Below are positions 25,364 through 32,719 of a stretch of DNA of 46,398 bases, in pieces. Under the pieces are notes generated by a model. That model was given only the letters and a program-made list of their open reading frames with translations, had not been told where the DNA came from and made no database searches. The DNA lies in contig QEVM01000012.1 of the NCBI GenBank assembly GCA_003576805.1, forward strand, positions 1 through 46,398, read 5' to 3'. The DNA comes from Pseudomonadota bacterium. Its GTDB lineage: Bacteria > Myxococcota_A > UBA9160 > PR03. The stretch's first letter is position 1. Each line of letters opens with the position of its first letter. The position numbers and the translations under genes are program-made.

Positions 25364-25516
25364 ATGTCGACGATCATCCTGATTCTCCTGGTGTTGCTGC
25401 TCGTGGGCGCGATTCCCGCGTGGCCGTACAGCCGCGGCTGGGGCTACTACCCGAGCGGAGCGCTGGGCGTCGTGCTCCTGATCGTCGTCGTGCTCGCGTT
25501 GATGGGCCGGCTCTAG
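25364..25516 (+). CDS. DUF3309-family small membrane protein
   Basis: 50 residues. The pattern is characteristic: a first helix (TIILILLVLLLVGAIPAWP), the aromatic hinge YSRGWGYYPSG, and a second helix (LGVVLLIVVVLALMGRL). Function is unknown; the family is often near stress genes. CGGAGG lies 7 nt before the ATG. It is the first gene of the sigma-54-type operon, 18 nt before the phospholipase D gene. Confidence 0.9.
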   Translation: MSTIILILLVLLLVGAIPAWPYSRGWGYYPSGALGVVLLIVVVLALMGRL

Positions 25517-25534
25517 CGAGCGGAGGCGGGCGCC

Positions 25535-27718
25535 GTGCGCAGCATCGACGCGGGCGTCGCCGAGCCCGGGCGCAACTGCTGGCGGCTCGTGCGCGCCGAC
25601 CGCGCCGCCTTCCTGATCGACGCGAGCAGCTACTTCGCGGTGCTGGGCCACGCGCTGTGTCGCGCGCGCCACAGCATCTTCATCATCGGCTGGGACCTGC
25701 ACAGCCGCGTGCGGCTCGGCCGGCGCGGCGCGCGGCCGGACGAGCCCGACGAATCGTGCGAGCTGGCGGCGCTGCTCGCGGACCTCGCCCGCTGGCGGCC
25801 GCGCCTGCGCATCCGCCTGCTCGACTGGGACTACTCGATGTTGATGGCGTCCGAGCGCGAGGCGCGGCCGTGGGTCGCGCTCGACCAGGAGACGCCGCGC
25901 CAGGTGTGCTTCCGGCTCGACGGACGCCATCCTGTCGGCGGCTCGCACCACCAGAAGATCGTCGTGATCGACGACGCGCTCGCCTTCGTCGGCGGACTCG
26001 ATTTGACCGCGAGCCGCTGGGACACGCCGGAGCACCTCGCCGAGGATCCGCGCCGCGTCGACCCGGACGGCAAGCCGTACGCGCCGTTCCACGACGTGCA
26101 GCTCGCCGTGGACGGCGAGGCCGCGGCCGCGCTCGGCGTGCTCGCGCGCGTGCGCTGGGAGCGCGCGGCGGGCCGGCGCGCGCTGCGCTTCCCGATGCCG
26201 CGCCGGCGCGCCTCCGATCCGTGGCCGCCCTCGCTCGAGCCCGACTTCCGCGACGTGCCCGTCGCGATCGCGCGCACCGAGGCCGCGTACCTCGGCCGCC
26301 GCGAGGTGCACGAGGTGGAGCGCCTCTACCTCGACACGATCGCCGCCGCGCGGCGTTGGATCTACGTCGAGAACCAGTACCTCTCGTCGCGCGCGATCGG
26401 CGACGCGCTGTGCGAGCGCCTCGCCGAGCCCGATGGCCCCGAGGTCGTCGTGGTCGGGCCGCGCGAGTGCGCGGGCTGGCTCGAGGAGACCACGATGGCG
26501 CCGCTGCGCCACCGCGTCGTGCAGCGCCTGCGCGAAGCGGACCGCGGCGACCGCTTCCGGCTGCTCTATCCGCGCATCCCGGGCGAGGCGCGCGTCAACG
26601 TGCACAGCAAGCTGCTGATCGCCGACGACGCCGTGCTGCGCGCGGGCTCCGCCAACCTCAGCAACCGCTCGATGGGCCTCGACACCGAGTGCGATCTGCA
26701 GATCGAGGCGCGCGGCGACGCGGCCGCGAGCCGCGGCATCGCGCGCGCACGCGCGCGCCTGCTGGCCGAACACCTCGGCGTGTCGGTGGAGCAGGTCGAG
26801 ACCGTGCTGGCCGAGACCGGCAGCCTGATCGCCACGATCGAGCGGCTCGGCGGCGGCGAGCGCACGCTCGCGCCGCTCGACGCGGAGATTCCGCCGTGGA
26901 TCGAGCAGCTCGTACCGGAGGAGATGCTCGGCGACCCCGAGCGGCCCATCCAGGTGCTGCGCGCGATCGAGCGCTGGACGCCCGAAGAGCTGCGCGACCC
27001 GCACCGCCGCGCGCTGCGACCCGTCGCCGCGGGCGTCGGCCTCGCGGTGCTGCTCGCGCTCGCGTGGCAGCTGCCGCCGCTCGCCGCGTCCGTGCAGCCG
27101 GCGGCGCTGCGCGCGTGGCTCGCCGATCTCGCCGCGATGCCGTTCGGCGGCCCGGTCGCGGTGATCGGGCTCTTCGTCGCGACGACCCTCGTCGCGATCC
27201 CGCCCGCCTTTCCGGCGGCCGCGATCTTCCTCGTCTTCGGCGGCGCGAAGGCGGTCGCGTACTCGGCGGCGGGCATCGCCGCGAGCGCTGCGGTCGGCTA
27301 CGGGCTGGGACGCGTGCTGCTGCGGCGGCCGCTGCAGCGGCTGTCGGGTCCGCGCCTCGCCGAGCTGCGCCGCAAGCTGACGATGCCGGGCGTGCTGGCG
27401 CTGGCGGCGCTGCGCCTCGTTCCGATCGCGCCCTTCCTCGTGGTGAACCTGCTCGCGGGCGCCGCGCGCATCTCGTTCGGCGGCTACATGGCCGGGACGC
27501 TGCTCGGTCTCGCGCCGCTCGTCGCCGCGCTCGCGCTGGTCGACTCGATCGGGCGCGCGCTCGAGGTGTCGACCTTGGTGAGCGCGGCGCTGTTCGGCGC
27601 GACGATCGCGGCGCTCGCGCTCTTCTACGCGCTCGAACGGCGCCTCGCGCCGCGCGTGCGCCGCCGCACGTCGCGCGCCGACTCCGAGTCGCCGCCCAAG
27701 GCGGCCGGAACGGCGTGA
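25535..27718 (+). CDS. phospholipase D / cardiolipin-synthase-like protein fused to a VTT (DedA/TVP38-like) membrane domain
   Basis: 727 residues. Two HKD motifs define the PLD core: H139-Q-K141 with IVVIDD, and H357-S-K359 with LLIADDAVLRAGSAN. The linker after it (about 400-490) is charged. The last ~230 residues form a VTT/SNARE-associated-type membrane domain: VAIPPAFPAAAIFLVFGGAKAV, GYGLGRVLLRRPL, ALRLVPIAPFLVVNLLAGAARISFGGYMAGTLLG. The likely role is phospholipid remodelling (transphosphatidylation or cleavage) at the inner membrane. GTG 25535 follows CGGAGGCGGG. The stop overlaps the next start by 4 nt (GTGA). Confidence 0.9.
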   Translation: MRSIDAGVAEPGRNCWRLVRADRAAFLIDASSYFAVLGHALCRARHSIFIIGWDLHSRVRLGRRGARPDEPDESCELAALLADLARWRPRLRIRLLDWDYSMLMASEREARPWVALDQETPRQVCFRLDGRHPVGGSHHQKIVVIDDALAFVGGLDLTASRWDTPEHLAEDPRRVDPDGKPYAPFHDVQLAVDGEAAAALGVLARVRWERAAGRRALRFPMPRRRASDPWPPSLEPDFRDVPVAIARTEAAYLGRREVHEVERLYLDTIAAARRWIYVENQYLSSRAIGDALCERLAEPDGPEVVVVGPRECAGWLEETTMAPLRHRVVQRLREADRGDRFRLLYPRIPGEARVNVHSKLLIADDAVLRAGSANLSNRSMGLDTECDLQIEARGDAAASRGIARARARLLAEHLGVSVEQVETVLAETGSLIATIERLGGGERTLAPLDAEIPPWIEQLVPEEMLGDPERPIQVLRAIERWTPEELRDPHRRALRPVAAGVGLAVLLALAWQLPPLAASVQPAALRAWLADLAAMPFGGPVAVIGLFVATTLVAIPPAFPAAAIFLVFGGAKAVAYSAAGIAASAAVGYGLGRVLLRRPLQRLSGPRLAELRRKLTMPGVLALAALRLVPIAPFLVVNLLAGAARISFGGYMAGTLLGLAPLVAALALVDSIGRALEVSTLVSAALFGATIAALALFYALERRLAPRVRRRTSRADSESPPKAAGTA

Positions 27719-28467
27719 GCGATCGCGCGGGCGGGCGCACGGACGAGGCGCCCCGCGACGAGCTGGTGGTCGCCTCGTACAACGTGCACCGCTGCGTCGG
27801 CATGGACCGACGTCACTCGGTCGAGCGCATCGCCGCGGTGATCGCGGAGATGGGCGCCGACGTCGTGGGTCTCCAGGAGGTCGATTCGACGCCGCACGCG
27901 GCGGGCGGGCGCGATCCGCTCGACGCGATCGCGCGCGCCTGCGGCTACGCCGCGATCCCCGGACCGATCCTGCGCCGCCACGACGGACACACCGGCAACG
28001 GCCTGCTGACGCGGCTGCCCGTGCGCTCGCGGCGCTCCATCGATCTCTCGTTTCCGCGGCGCGAGCCGCGCGGCGCGCTCGACGTCGACCTCGAGCACGG
28101 CGGCGGGCTGGTGCGCGTGTTCGTCACGCACTTCGGCCTGCGCGCGGCGGAGCGGCGCGCCCAGTGGGATCGCGTGATGGAGCTGATGGCGCCGCGCGGC
28201 GAAGCGCTCTCCGTGCTGATCGGCGACTTCAACGAGTGGTTCGCGCCGGCGCGCGTGCTGCGCCGCGTGCACCGCACCTTCGGCCGCGCGCGCGCCGTGC
28301 CGAGCTGGCCCTCGCCGTTTCCCGTGCTCGCGCTCGACCGCATGTGGGTGCAGCCGAACGCCGCCCTCGTCGAGCTCGTCGCCCACCGCAGCCGCCTCGC
28401 CCGCCGCGCCTCCGACCACCTCCCCGTCCGCGGCATCCTCCGCCTCCCGCAGCGAAGCCACACCTGA
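27715..28467 (+). CDS. endonuclease/exonuclease/phosphatase (EEP) family hydrolase
   Basis: 250 residues. The EEP active-site motifs are in order: ASYNVH, LQEVD (metal Glu), THFGL, IGDFNEW and the final ASDHLPV with the catalytic His. It has no signal peptide. In many genomes this type sits beside a PLD-VTT protein, and the GTGA overlap here suggests stoichiometric translation with it. Whether it cleaves a nucleic acid, phosphoinositide-like lipid head group or another phosphodiester is unknown; context favours a lipid-related substrate, which is inference. Confidence 0.88.
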   Translation: MSDRAGGRTDEAPRDELVVASYNVHRCVGMDRRHSVERIAAVIAEMGADVVGLQEVDSTPHAAGGRDPLDAIARACGYAAIPGPILRRHDGHTGNGLLTRLPVRSRRSIDLSFPRREPRGALDVDLEHGGGLVRVFVTHFGLRAAERRAQWDRVMELMAPRGEALSVLIGDFNEWFAPARVLRRVHRTFGRARAVPSWPSPFPVLALDRMWVQPNAALVELVAHRSRLARRASDHLPVRGILRLPQRSHT

Positions 28468-28473
28468 CGGAAA

Positions 28474-29024
28474 CGTGAACGCGAGCTCCACGCACCGTCC
28501 GCAGCCAACCCGCCCCGTTTCCCGCGTAGCGAGCCGCAGGCGAGCGGCGAGCCCACAAGGCTCGCGGTCGTAAACGCGAGCTCCGCGCCCCGATCGAGCC
28601 ACAGCGCCCGTTTCCCGCGTAGCGAGCCAACGGCGAGCGGCGAGCCCACAAGGCTCGCTTTCGTAAACGCGAGCTCCGCGCCCCGACCACAGCCACAGCG
28701 CCCGTTTCCCGCGTAGCGAGCCAACGGCGAGCGGCGAGCCCCATAAGGCTCGCGGTCGTCCACGCGAGCTCGAAGCAACGACCAACGCGCCAGCGCCCCG
28801 TTTCCCGCGTAGCGAGCCGCAGGCGAGCGGCGCGATCACCAAGCTCGCGGTCGTCCACGCAAGCTCGCTGCACCGATCGCAGCCAACTCGCCCGTTTCCC
28901 GCGTAGCGAGCCAACGGCGAGCGGCGAGCCCCACAAGGCTCGCGGTCGTAAACGCGAGCTCCGCGCCCCGACCACAGCCACAGCGCCCGTTTCCCGCGTG
29001 GCGAGCCGAAGGCGAGCGGCGAGA
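28474..29024. repeat. ~94-bp tandem repeat array (five full units plus partial ends)
   Basis: Units beginning CCCGTTTCCCGCGT start at 28514, 28607, 28701, 28797, 28891 and 28986 (spacings 93, 94, 96, 94, 95). The last stops near 29024, and a tail-only partial unit lies at 28474-28513. Most units hold a perfect 7-bp hairpin, GCGAGCC-CACAA-GGCTCGC (first at 28547-28565). About 70 bp of each unit are well conserved and about 25 bp (before the next CCCG) vary. Unit length is not a multiple of three, so the open frames across it are not coding. It lies directly after the EEP stop codon. Confidence 0.9.
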
Positions 29025-29034
29025 ACAAAGAAGT

Positions 29035-29079
29035 GGTCGCCGCGACGCGCGGGGACGGGGACGTCACGTCGCGGCGACC
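29035..29079. repeat. perfect 13-bp inverted repeat
   Basis: GGTCGCCGCGACG (29035-29047) and CGTCGCGGCGACC (29067-29079) are exact reverse complements with a 19-nt loop. No T-run follows. It sits at the downstream edge of the tandem array and could end or stabilise the EEP transcript, or bind a dimeric protein. Confidence 0.8.
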
Positions 29080-29136
29080 GGCCGCACTGGAACTTCCTGC
29101 GCGGCGCACCCGACGTTCGAGCAAGCGGAGTGCCAA

Positions 29137-29164
29137 GCGGAACGCGCCCTTCGGCCCGTTCCGC
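29137..29164. repeat. perfect 8-bp inverted repeat
   Basis: GCGGAACG (29137-29144) pairs with CGTTCCGC (29157-29164) across a 12-nt loop. Otherwise the gap 29080-29352 contains only the sigma-54-like sites listed separately; I see no gene in it. Confidence 0.6.
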
Positions 29165-29173
29165 GGCGCGCGG

Positions 29174-29189
29174 GGGCGCATAGTCTGCA
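29174..29189 (+). promoter_or_regulatory. weak second sigma-54-like site
   Basis: GGGCGCATAGTCTGCA has the GG-N10-GC geometry but a poorer -24 block. It could be an upstream tandem promoter or chance. Predicted start near 29200, with no start codon close by. Confidence 0.3.
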
Positions 29190-29302
29190 AACGCGCTGCA
29201 AAGCGCGGTGTAGGCGGCTCCCTGGAGCAGATCTGCGTCGGGCGCGCCGCAGCCTCCCGGCGCTGCGCGGCGGCTCGACGCCGCGGGACGCCGACGCCGG
29301 TT

Positions 29303-29318
29303 GGGCGCGAATGCTGCA
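29303..29318 (+). promoter_or_regulatory. predicted sigma-54 promoter for the small-membrane-gene/treYZ operon
   Basis: GGGCGCGAATGCTGCA has GG 29304-29305, GC 29316-29317 and N10 spacing. The predicted start is near 29329, 24 nt before the first ATG, with CAGGAGGA in the leader. It is the weakest match of the set apart from the site at 29174. Confidence 0.58.
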
Positions 29319-29352
29319 ACGGGCTTCCTCGCGATCCAGGAGGACTTCTCCC

Positions 29353-29577
29353 ATGCGGCTCGACGCGGCTCGTCTCGGACGCTCGGCATCCCTGCGCGCC
29401 GGCGAGCGCGGCCGGCGCCTGCGCGAGTCGCTCGGGGGCGAGGTCGGGCGTTTCGGCTCCCGCGCGCGGCACCTCGCCGAGGCGCAGCCGCTGCTCGCGT
29501 TCGGATTGGCGCTCGCACTCGGCTACGCGCTCGGCTGCGCGCGGAGGAGAGGAACATGGTCTGGGAAACGATTCTGA
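29353..29577 (+). CDS. small single-pass membrane protein, DUF883-like C-terminus
   Basis: 74 residues. A basic, Arg-rich N-terminal half is followed by one membrane helix (LLAFGLALALGYALGC) and a basic tail. The shape recalls the C-terminal part of DUF883-type stress proteins (helix plus membrane anchor), but the match is only by pattern. CAGGAGGA lies about 10 nt before the ATG. It overlaps the next small gene by 22 nt, the usual sign of coupled translation. Confidence 0.7.
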   Translation: MRLDAARLGRSASLRAGERGRRLRESLGGEVGRFGSRARHLAEAQPLLAFGLALALGYALGCARRRGTWSGKRF

Positions 29578-29765
29578 CTGCGGCGGCGCCGCGCATCGAG
29601 GAGAGCGTGCGGCGGCGCCCGTACGCCACGCTCGGCGCCGCGCTCGCGATCGGCTTCTGGGTCGCGCGGCGCGCGCCGGCGGGCTTCGCCGCGACGGCGC
29701 TCGGCATCGGCGCGCGCGCCGCACTGCGCTCGGCTCTTCAGCGGGGCGGCCGCAACATCCTGTGA
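29556..29765 (+). CDS. small membrane protein, DUF883-like
   Basis: 69 residues: an amphipathic start (VWETILTAAAPRIEESV), then RRRPYATLGAALAIGFWVARRAP, which resembles the membrane-anchor end of DUF883/ElaB-type proteins, then a second weak hydrophobic stretch. GGAGGAGAGGAAC precedes the ATG. It is the middle gene of three tiny membrane genes before treY. Function unknown. Confidence 0.72.
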   Translation: MVWETILTAAAPRIEESVRRRPYATLGAALAIGFWVARRAPAGFAATALGIGARAALRSALQRGGRNIL

Positions 29766-29785
29766 CGACGAGAGGAGGAACACGC

Positions 29786-30016
29786 ATGTGGTACGAGATC
29801 GCGAAGCGGGTGCCCTGGGACGACACGCTGCGCTCGATGGGGCTCGTGCGCGCCAGCCAGGCGAGCAACGGCGGCCAGACCTTCGCCGCGTTCGCGCTGG
29901 GCATGCTGGTCGGCGCCGGACTCGGGCTGCTCTTCGCGCCCGCGCCGGGCGCCGAGCTGCGCCAGCGGATGCGCCAGGAGATGGAGCACCAGCAGGAGTC
30001 GATGCAGAGCCACTGA
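29786..30016 (+). CDS. YtxH-domain small membrane protein
   Basis: 76 residues. The YtxH signature is clear: a glycine-rich membrane helix running into GMLVGAGLGLLFAPAPGAELRQRM, followed by a charged helix (RQEMEHQQESMQ). YtxH proteins are general-stress proteins of unknown mechanism in several phyla. GAGAGGAGGAAC precedes the ATG. The treY start is 46 nt downstream. Confidence 0.86.
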   Translation: MWYEIAKRVPWDDTLRSMGLVRASQASNGGQTFAAFALGMLVGAGLGLLFAPAPGAELRQRMRQEMEHQQESMQSH

Positions 30017-30061
30017 CGCCTGCGTTCGAAGAAACGCGAGCGCGGCGGCGGCGGAGAGCAA

Positions 30062-32719
30062 GTGGCAACGCGGATGGTCCGAGCGACCCAGCGCCTCCAG
30101 CTGCATGCTGGATTCACTCTCCAAGACGCCGCCGCGCTCGTTCCGTATCTCGCCAGACTCGGCGTGAGCCACGTGTACGCGTCGCCGTTCCTGCAAGCGG
30201 CGCGCGGCAGCACGCACGGCTACGACGTCGTCGACCCGACGCGCATCGGCGACGAGTTCGGCGGCGACGCCGGCTTCGCCGCGCTGCGCGACGCGCTCGC
30301 GCGCGCGTCGCTCGGGCTGGTCGTCGACGTCGTCGCCAATCACATGGCGATCGCGCCCGAGAACCGCTGGTGGTGGGACGTGCTCGAGAACGGTCCGTCC
30401 AGCCGCTTCGCCGCGTTCTTCGACGTGGACTGGGAGCCGCCCGAGGCGCGCCTGCGCAACCTGGTGCTGGTGCCGGTGCTCGCCGACCACTACGGGCGCG
30501 TGCTCGAAGCGGGCGAGCTGCGGCTCGAGCGCGACGGCGCGCGCTTCCAGGTCCGCTACCACGAGCACGCGCTGCCGATCGCGCCGCCCACGCTCGACGG
30601 CCTGCTCGCCGACGCGGCCGCGCGCTGCGAGACCGACGCGGCGGAGGAGCTCGCGTTCCTCGCGGGCGCCTTCGGGCGGCTGCCGCTCGCGACCGCGACC
30701 GACGAGCCGAGCGTCGCGCGCCGCCATCGCGACAAGGAGGTGCTGCGGCGCGCGCTCGCGCGCCTGCTCGCGGCGTCGCCCGAGGTGGCGGGCGCGATCG
30801 ACGCCGTCGTCGCCGCGCACAACGCCGATCCCGACGCGCTCGACGCGCTGCTCGAGCGCCAGAACTGGCGGCTCGCGCGCTGGCGCATGGGCGAGCGCGA
30901 CGTCGGCTACCGGCGCTTCTTCGACATCGACCACCTCGTGGGGCTGCGCGTCGAGGAGAGCCGCGTCTTCGCCGAGACGCACGCGTGCGTGCTCGGCTGG
31001 GTGCGCGACGGCGTCGCGGACGGCCTGCGCATCGACCACCTCGACGGCATGCGCGAGCCCGCGCGCTATCTGCGCCAGCTGCGCGAAGCGGCGCCGCGCG
31101 CGCGCATCTGGGTCGAGAAGATCCTCGATCCCGGCGAGCGGCTGCCCGCGAGCTGGCCCGTCGAGGGCACCACCGGCTACGAGTTCGCGAACCGCGTGCT
31201 CGGCCTGCTGCTCGATCCGGCGGGCGAGAAGGCGCTCGTCGAGCTGCACGGCGAGCTCGTCGGCGAGGCGCCCGATCCCGCACAGCTCGTGCACGACGCC
31301 AAGCGCGCCGCGCTGCGCGGCGGCCTCGCCGCCGACCTCGGACGGCTCTCCGCGCTCGCGCTCGCGGTCTGCGAGCGGCACCGCGAGTTCCGCGACTACA
31401 CGCGCCACGAGCTGCAGCAGGCGCTCGCGGAGATCGCGGCCTGCTTCCCGGTGTACCGCGCGTATCCGCCCGACGAGGGCGTCGCGACCGGCGACGACGC
31501 GGCGCGCATCCGCGCGGCCTGCGCGGCCGCGCGCGTGCAGCGCTCCGACCTCGAAGGCGCGCTCTTCGACGTGCTCGAGCGGCTGCTGCTCGGCGAGATC
31601 GACGGGCGCCTCGAGCGCGAGCTGAAGATGCGCTTCCAGCAGCTCGCCGCGCCGGCGCACGCGAAGGGCGTCGAGGACACCGCCTTCTACGCCTTCACGC
31701 GCTTCGCCGCCGCCAACGAGGTCGGCGCGCGGCTCGGCGCGTTCGGCGTCTCGCCCGACGCGTTCCACGCGGCGTGCCGCGAGACCCTCGCTTCGCATCC
31801 GGAGACGCTGCTCGCGACCAGCACGCACGACACCAAGCGCAGCGAGGACGTGCGCGCGCGGCTCGCGCTGCTCTCGGAGATGCCGGAGCGCTGGGCCGAC
31901 GCGGTGCGCGCGTTCCGCGCCCGCAACGAGCGGCTGCGCCGCGGCGGCGCGCCGGACCGCAGCGACGAGTACCTGTTCTACCAGACGCTGGTCGGCGCCT
32001 GGCCGCTCTCCGAGGAGCGCGCGCTCGCCTACATGGAGAAGGCGGCGCGCGAGGCGAAGACGCACACGTCGTGGACCCATCCCGACGCGGCGTACGAAGA
32101 CGCGCTGCGCGGCTTCGTGTCGGGCGCGCTCGGCGACGCGGCGTTCGTGCGCGACGTCGAGGCGTTCGTCGCGCCGCTCGTCGTGCCCGGCCGCGTGAAC
32201 TCGCTCGTCCAGACGCTGCTCAAGCTCACCGCGCCCGGCGTGCCGGATCTCTACCAGGGCAGCGAGCTGTGGGACCTCTCGCTGGTCGACCCCGACAACC
32301 GCCGGCCGGTGGACTGGGCGCTGCGCCGGCGCCTGCTCGACGAGCTGCCCGGGCTCGCGCCCGACACGATCTGGCGTCGCCACGAGAGCGGGCTGCCGAA
32401 GCTGTGGACGATCGAGCGGGCGCTCGACCTGCGCCGGCGCCGGCCCGAGGCGTTCGGGCGCGAGGGCGGCTACGAAGCGCTCGCGGCGGAGGGCGCGCGC
32501 GCGGGGCACGTCGTCGCGTTCGCGCGCGGCGGCGCCGCGCTGACGGTCGTCCCGCGGCTCGTGCTCGGCGCCGACGGCGACTGGCGCGACACCGCGCTGC
32601 CGCTGCCGCCCGGCCGCTTCCGCAACGTGCTCGACCCGGGCGGCGATCTCGCGGACCGCGTCGCGATCGGCGCGCTCTTCGCGCGCTTTCCGGTGGCGCT
32701 GCTCGAGCGGACGTCGTGA
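30062..32719 (+). CDS. treY: malto-oligosyltrehalose synthase
   Basis: 885 residues. TreY isomerises the reducing-end alpha-1,4 bond of a maltodextrin to the alpha,alpha-1,1 bond of trehalose. Family motifs run through the GH13 barrel: YLARLGVSHVYASPFLQA, THGYDVVDPTRIGDEFGG, VVDVVANHMA, DGLRIDHLDGM with the nucleophile Asp, RIWVEKIL with the acid Glu, and STHDTKRSEDVRARL with the third Asp. The C-terminal LTAPGVPDLYQGSELWDLSLVDPDNRRPVDW is typical. GTG 30062 follows GGAGAG; ATG 30074 is in frame. It overlaps treZ by 4 nt (GTGA). Confidence 0.95.
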   Translation: MATRMVRATQRLQLHAGFTLQDAAALVPYLARLGVSHVYASPFLQAARGSTHGYDVVDPTRIGDEFGGDAGFAALRDALARASLGLVVDVVANHMAIAPENRWWWDVLENGPSSRFAAFFDVDWEPPEARLRNLVLVPVLADHYGRVLEAGELRLERDGARFQVRYHEHALPIAPPTLDGLLADAAARCETDAAEELAFLAGAFGRLPLATATDEPSVARRHRDKEVLRRALARLLAASPEVAGAIDAVVAAHNADPDALDALLERQNWRLARWRMGERDVGYRRFFDIDHLVGLRVEESRVFAETHACVLGWVRDGVADGLRIDHLDGMREPARYLRQLREAAPRARIWVEKILDPGERLPASWPVEGTTGYEFANRVLGLLLDPAGEKALVELHGELVGEAPDPAQLVHDAKRAALRGGLAADLGRLSALALAVCERHREFRDYTRHELQQALAEIAACFPVYRAYPPDEGVATGDDAARIRAACAAARVQRSDLEGALFDVLERLLLGEIDGRLERELKMRFQQLAAPAHAKGVEDTAFYAFTRFAAANEVGARLGAFGVSPDAFHAACRETLASHPETLLATSTHDTKRSEDVRARLALLSEMPERWADAVRAFRARNERLRRGGAPDRSDEYLFYQTLVGAWPLSEERALAYMEKAAREAKTHTSWTHPDAAYEDALRGFVSGALGDAAFVRDVEAFVAPLVVPGRVNSLVQTLLKLTAPGVPDLYQGSELWDLSLVDPDNRRPVDWALRRRLLDELPGLAPDTIWRRHESGLPKLWTIERALDLRRRRPEAFGREGGYEALAAEGARAGHVVAFARGGAALTVVPRLVLGADGDWRDTALPLPPGRFRNVLDPGGDLADRVAIGALFARFPVALLERTS

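Noticed and set aside
28474..29024. CRISPR array
   Set aside because: The conserved part is far longer than a CRISPR repeat, the variable parts are similar to each other, and there are no cas genes.
28229..29707. Open minus-strand frames over the tandem array, with repeating peptides such as SLRGKRA
   Set aside because: The ~94-bp period shifts frame at each unit, several frames are open at once, and there is no ribosome-binding site; treated as non-coding repeat.
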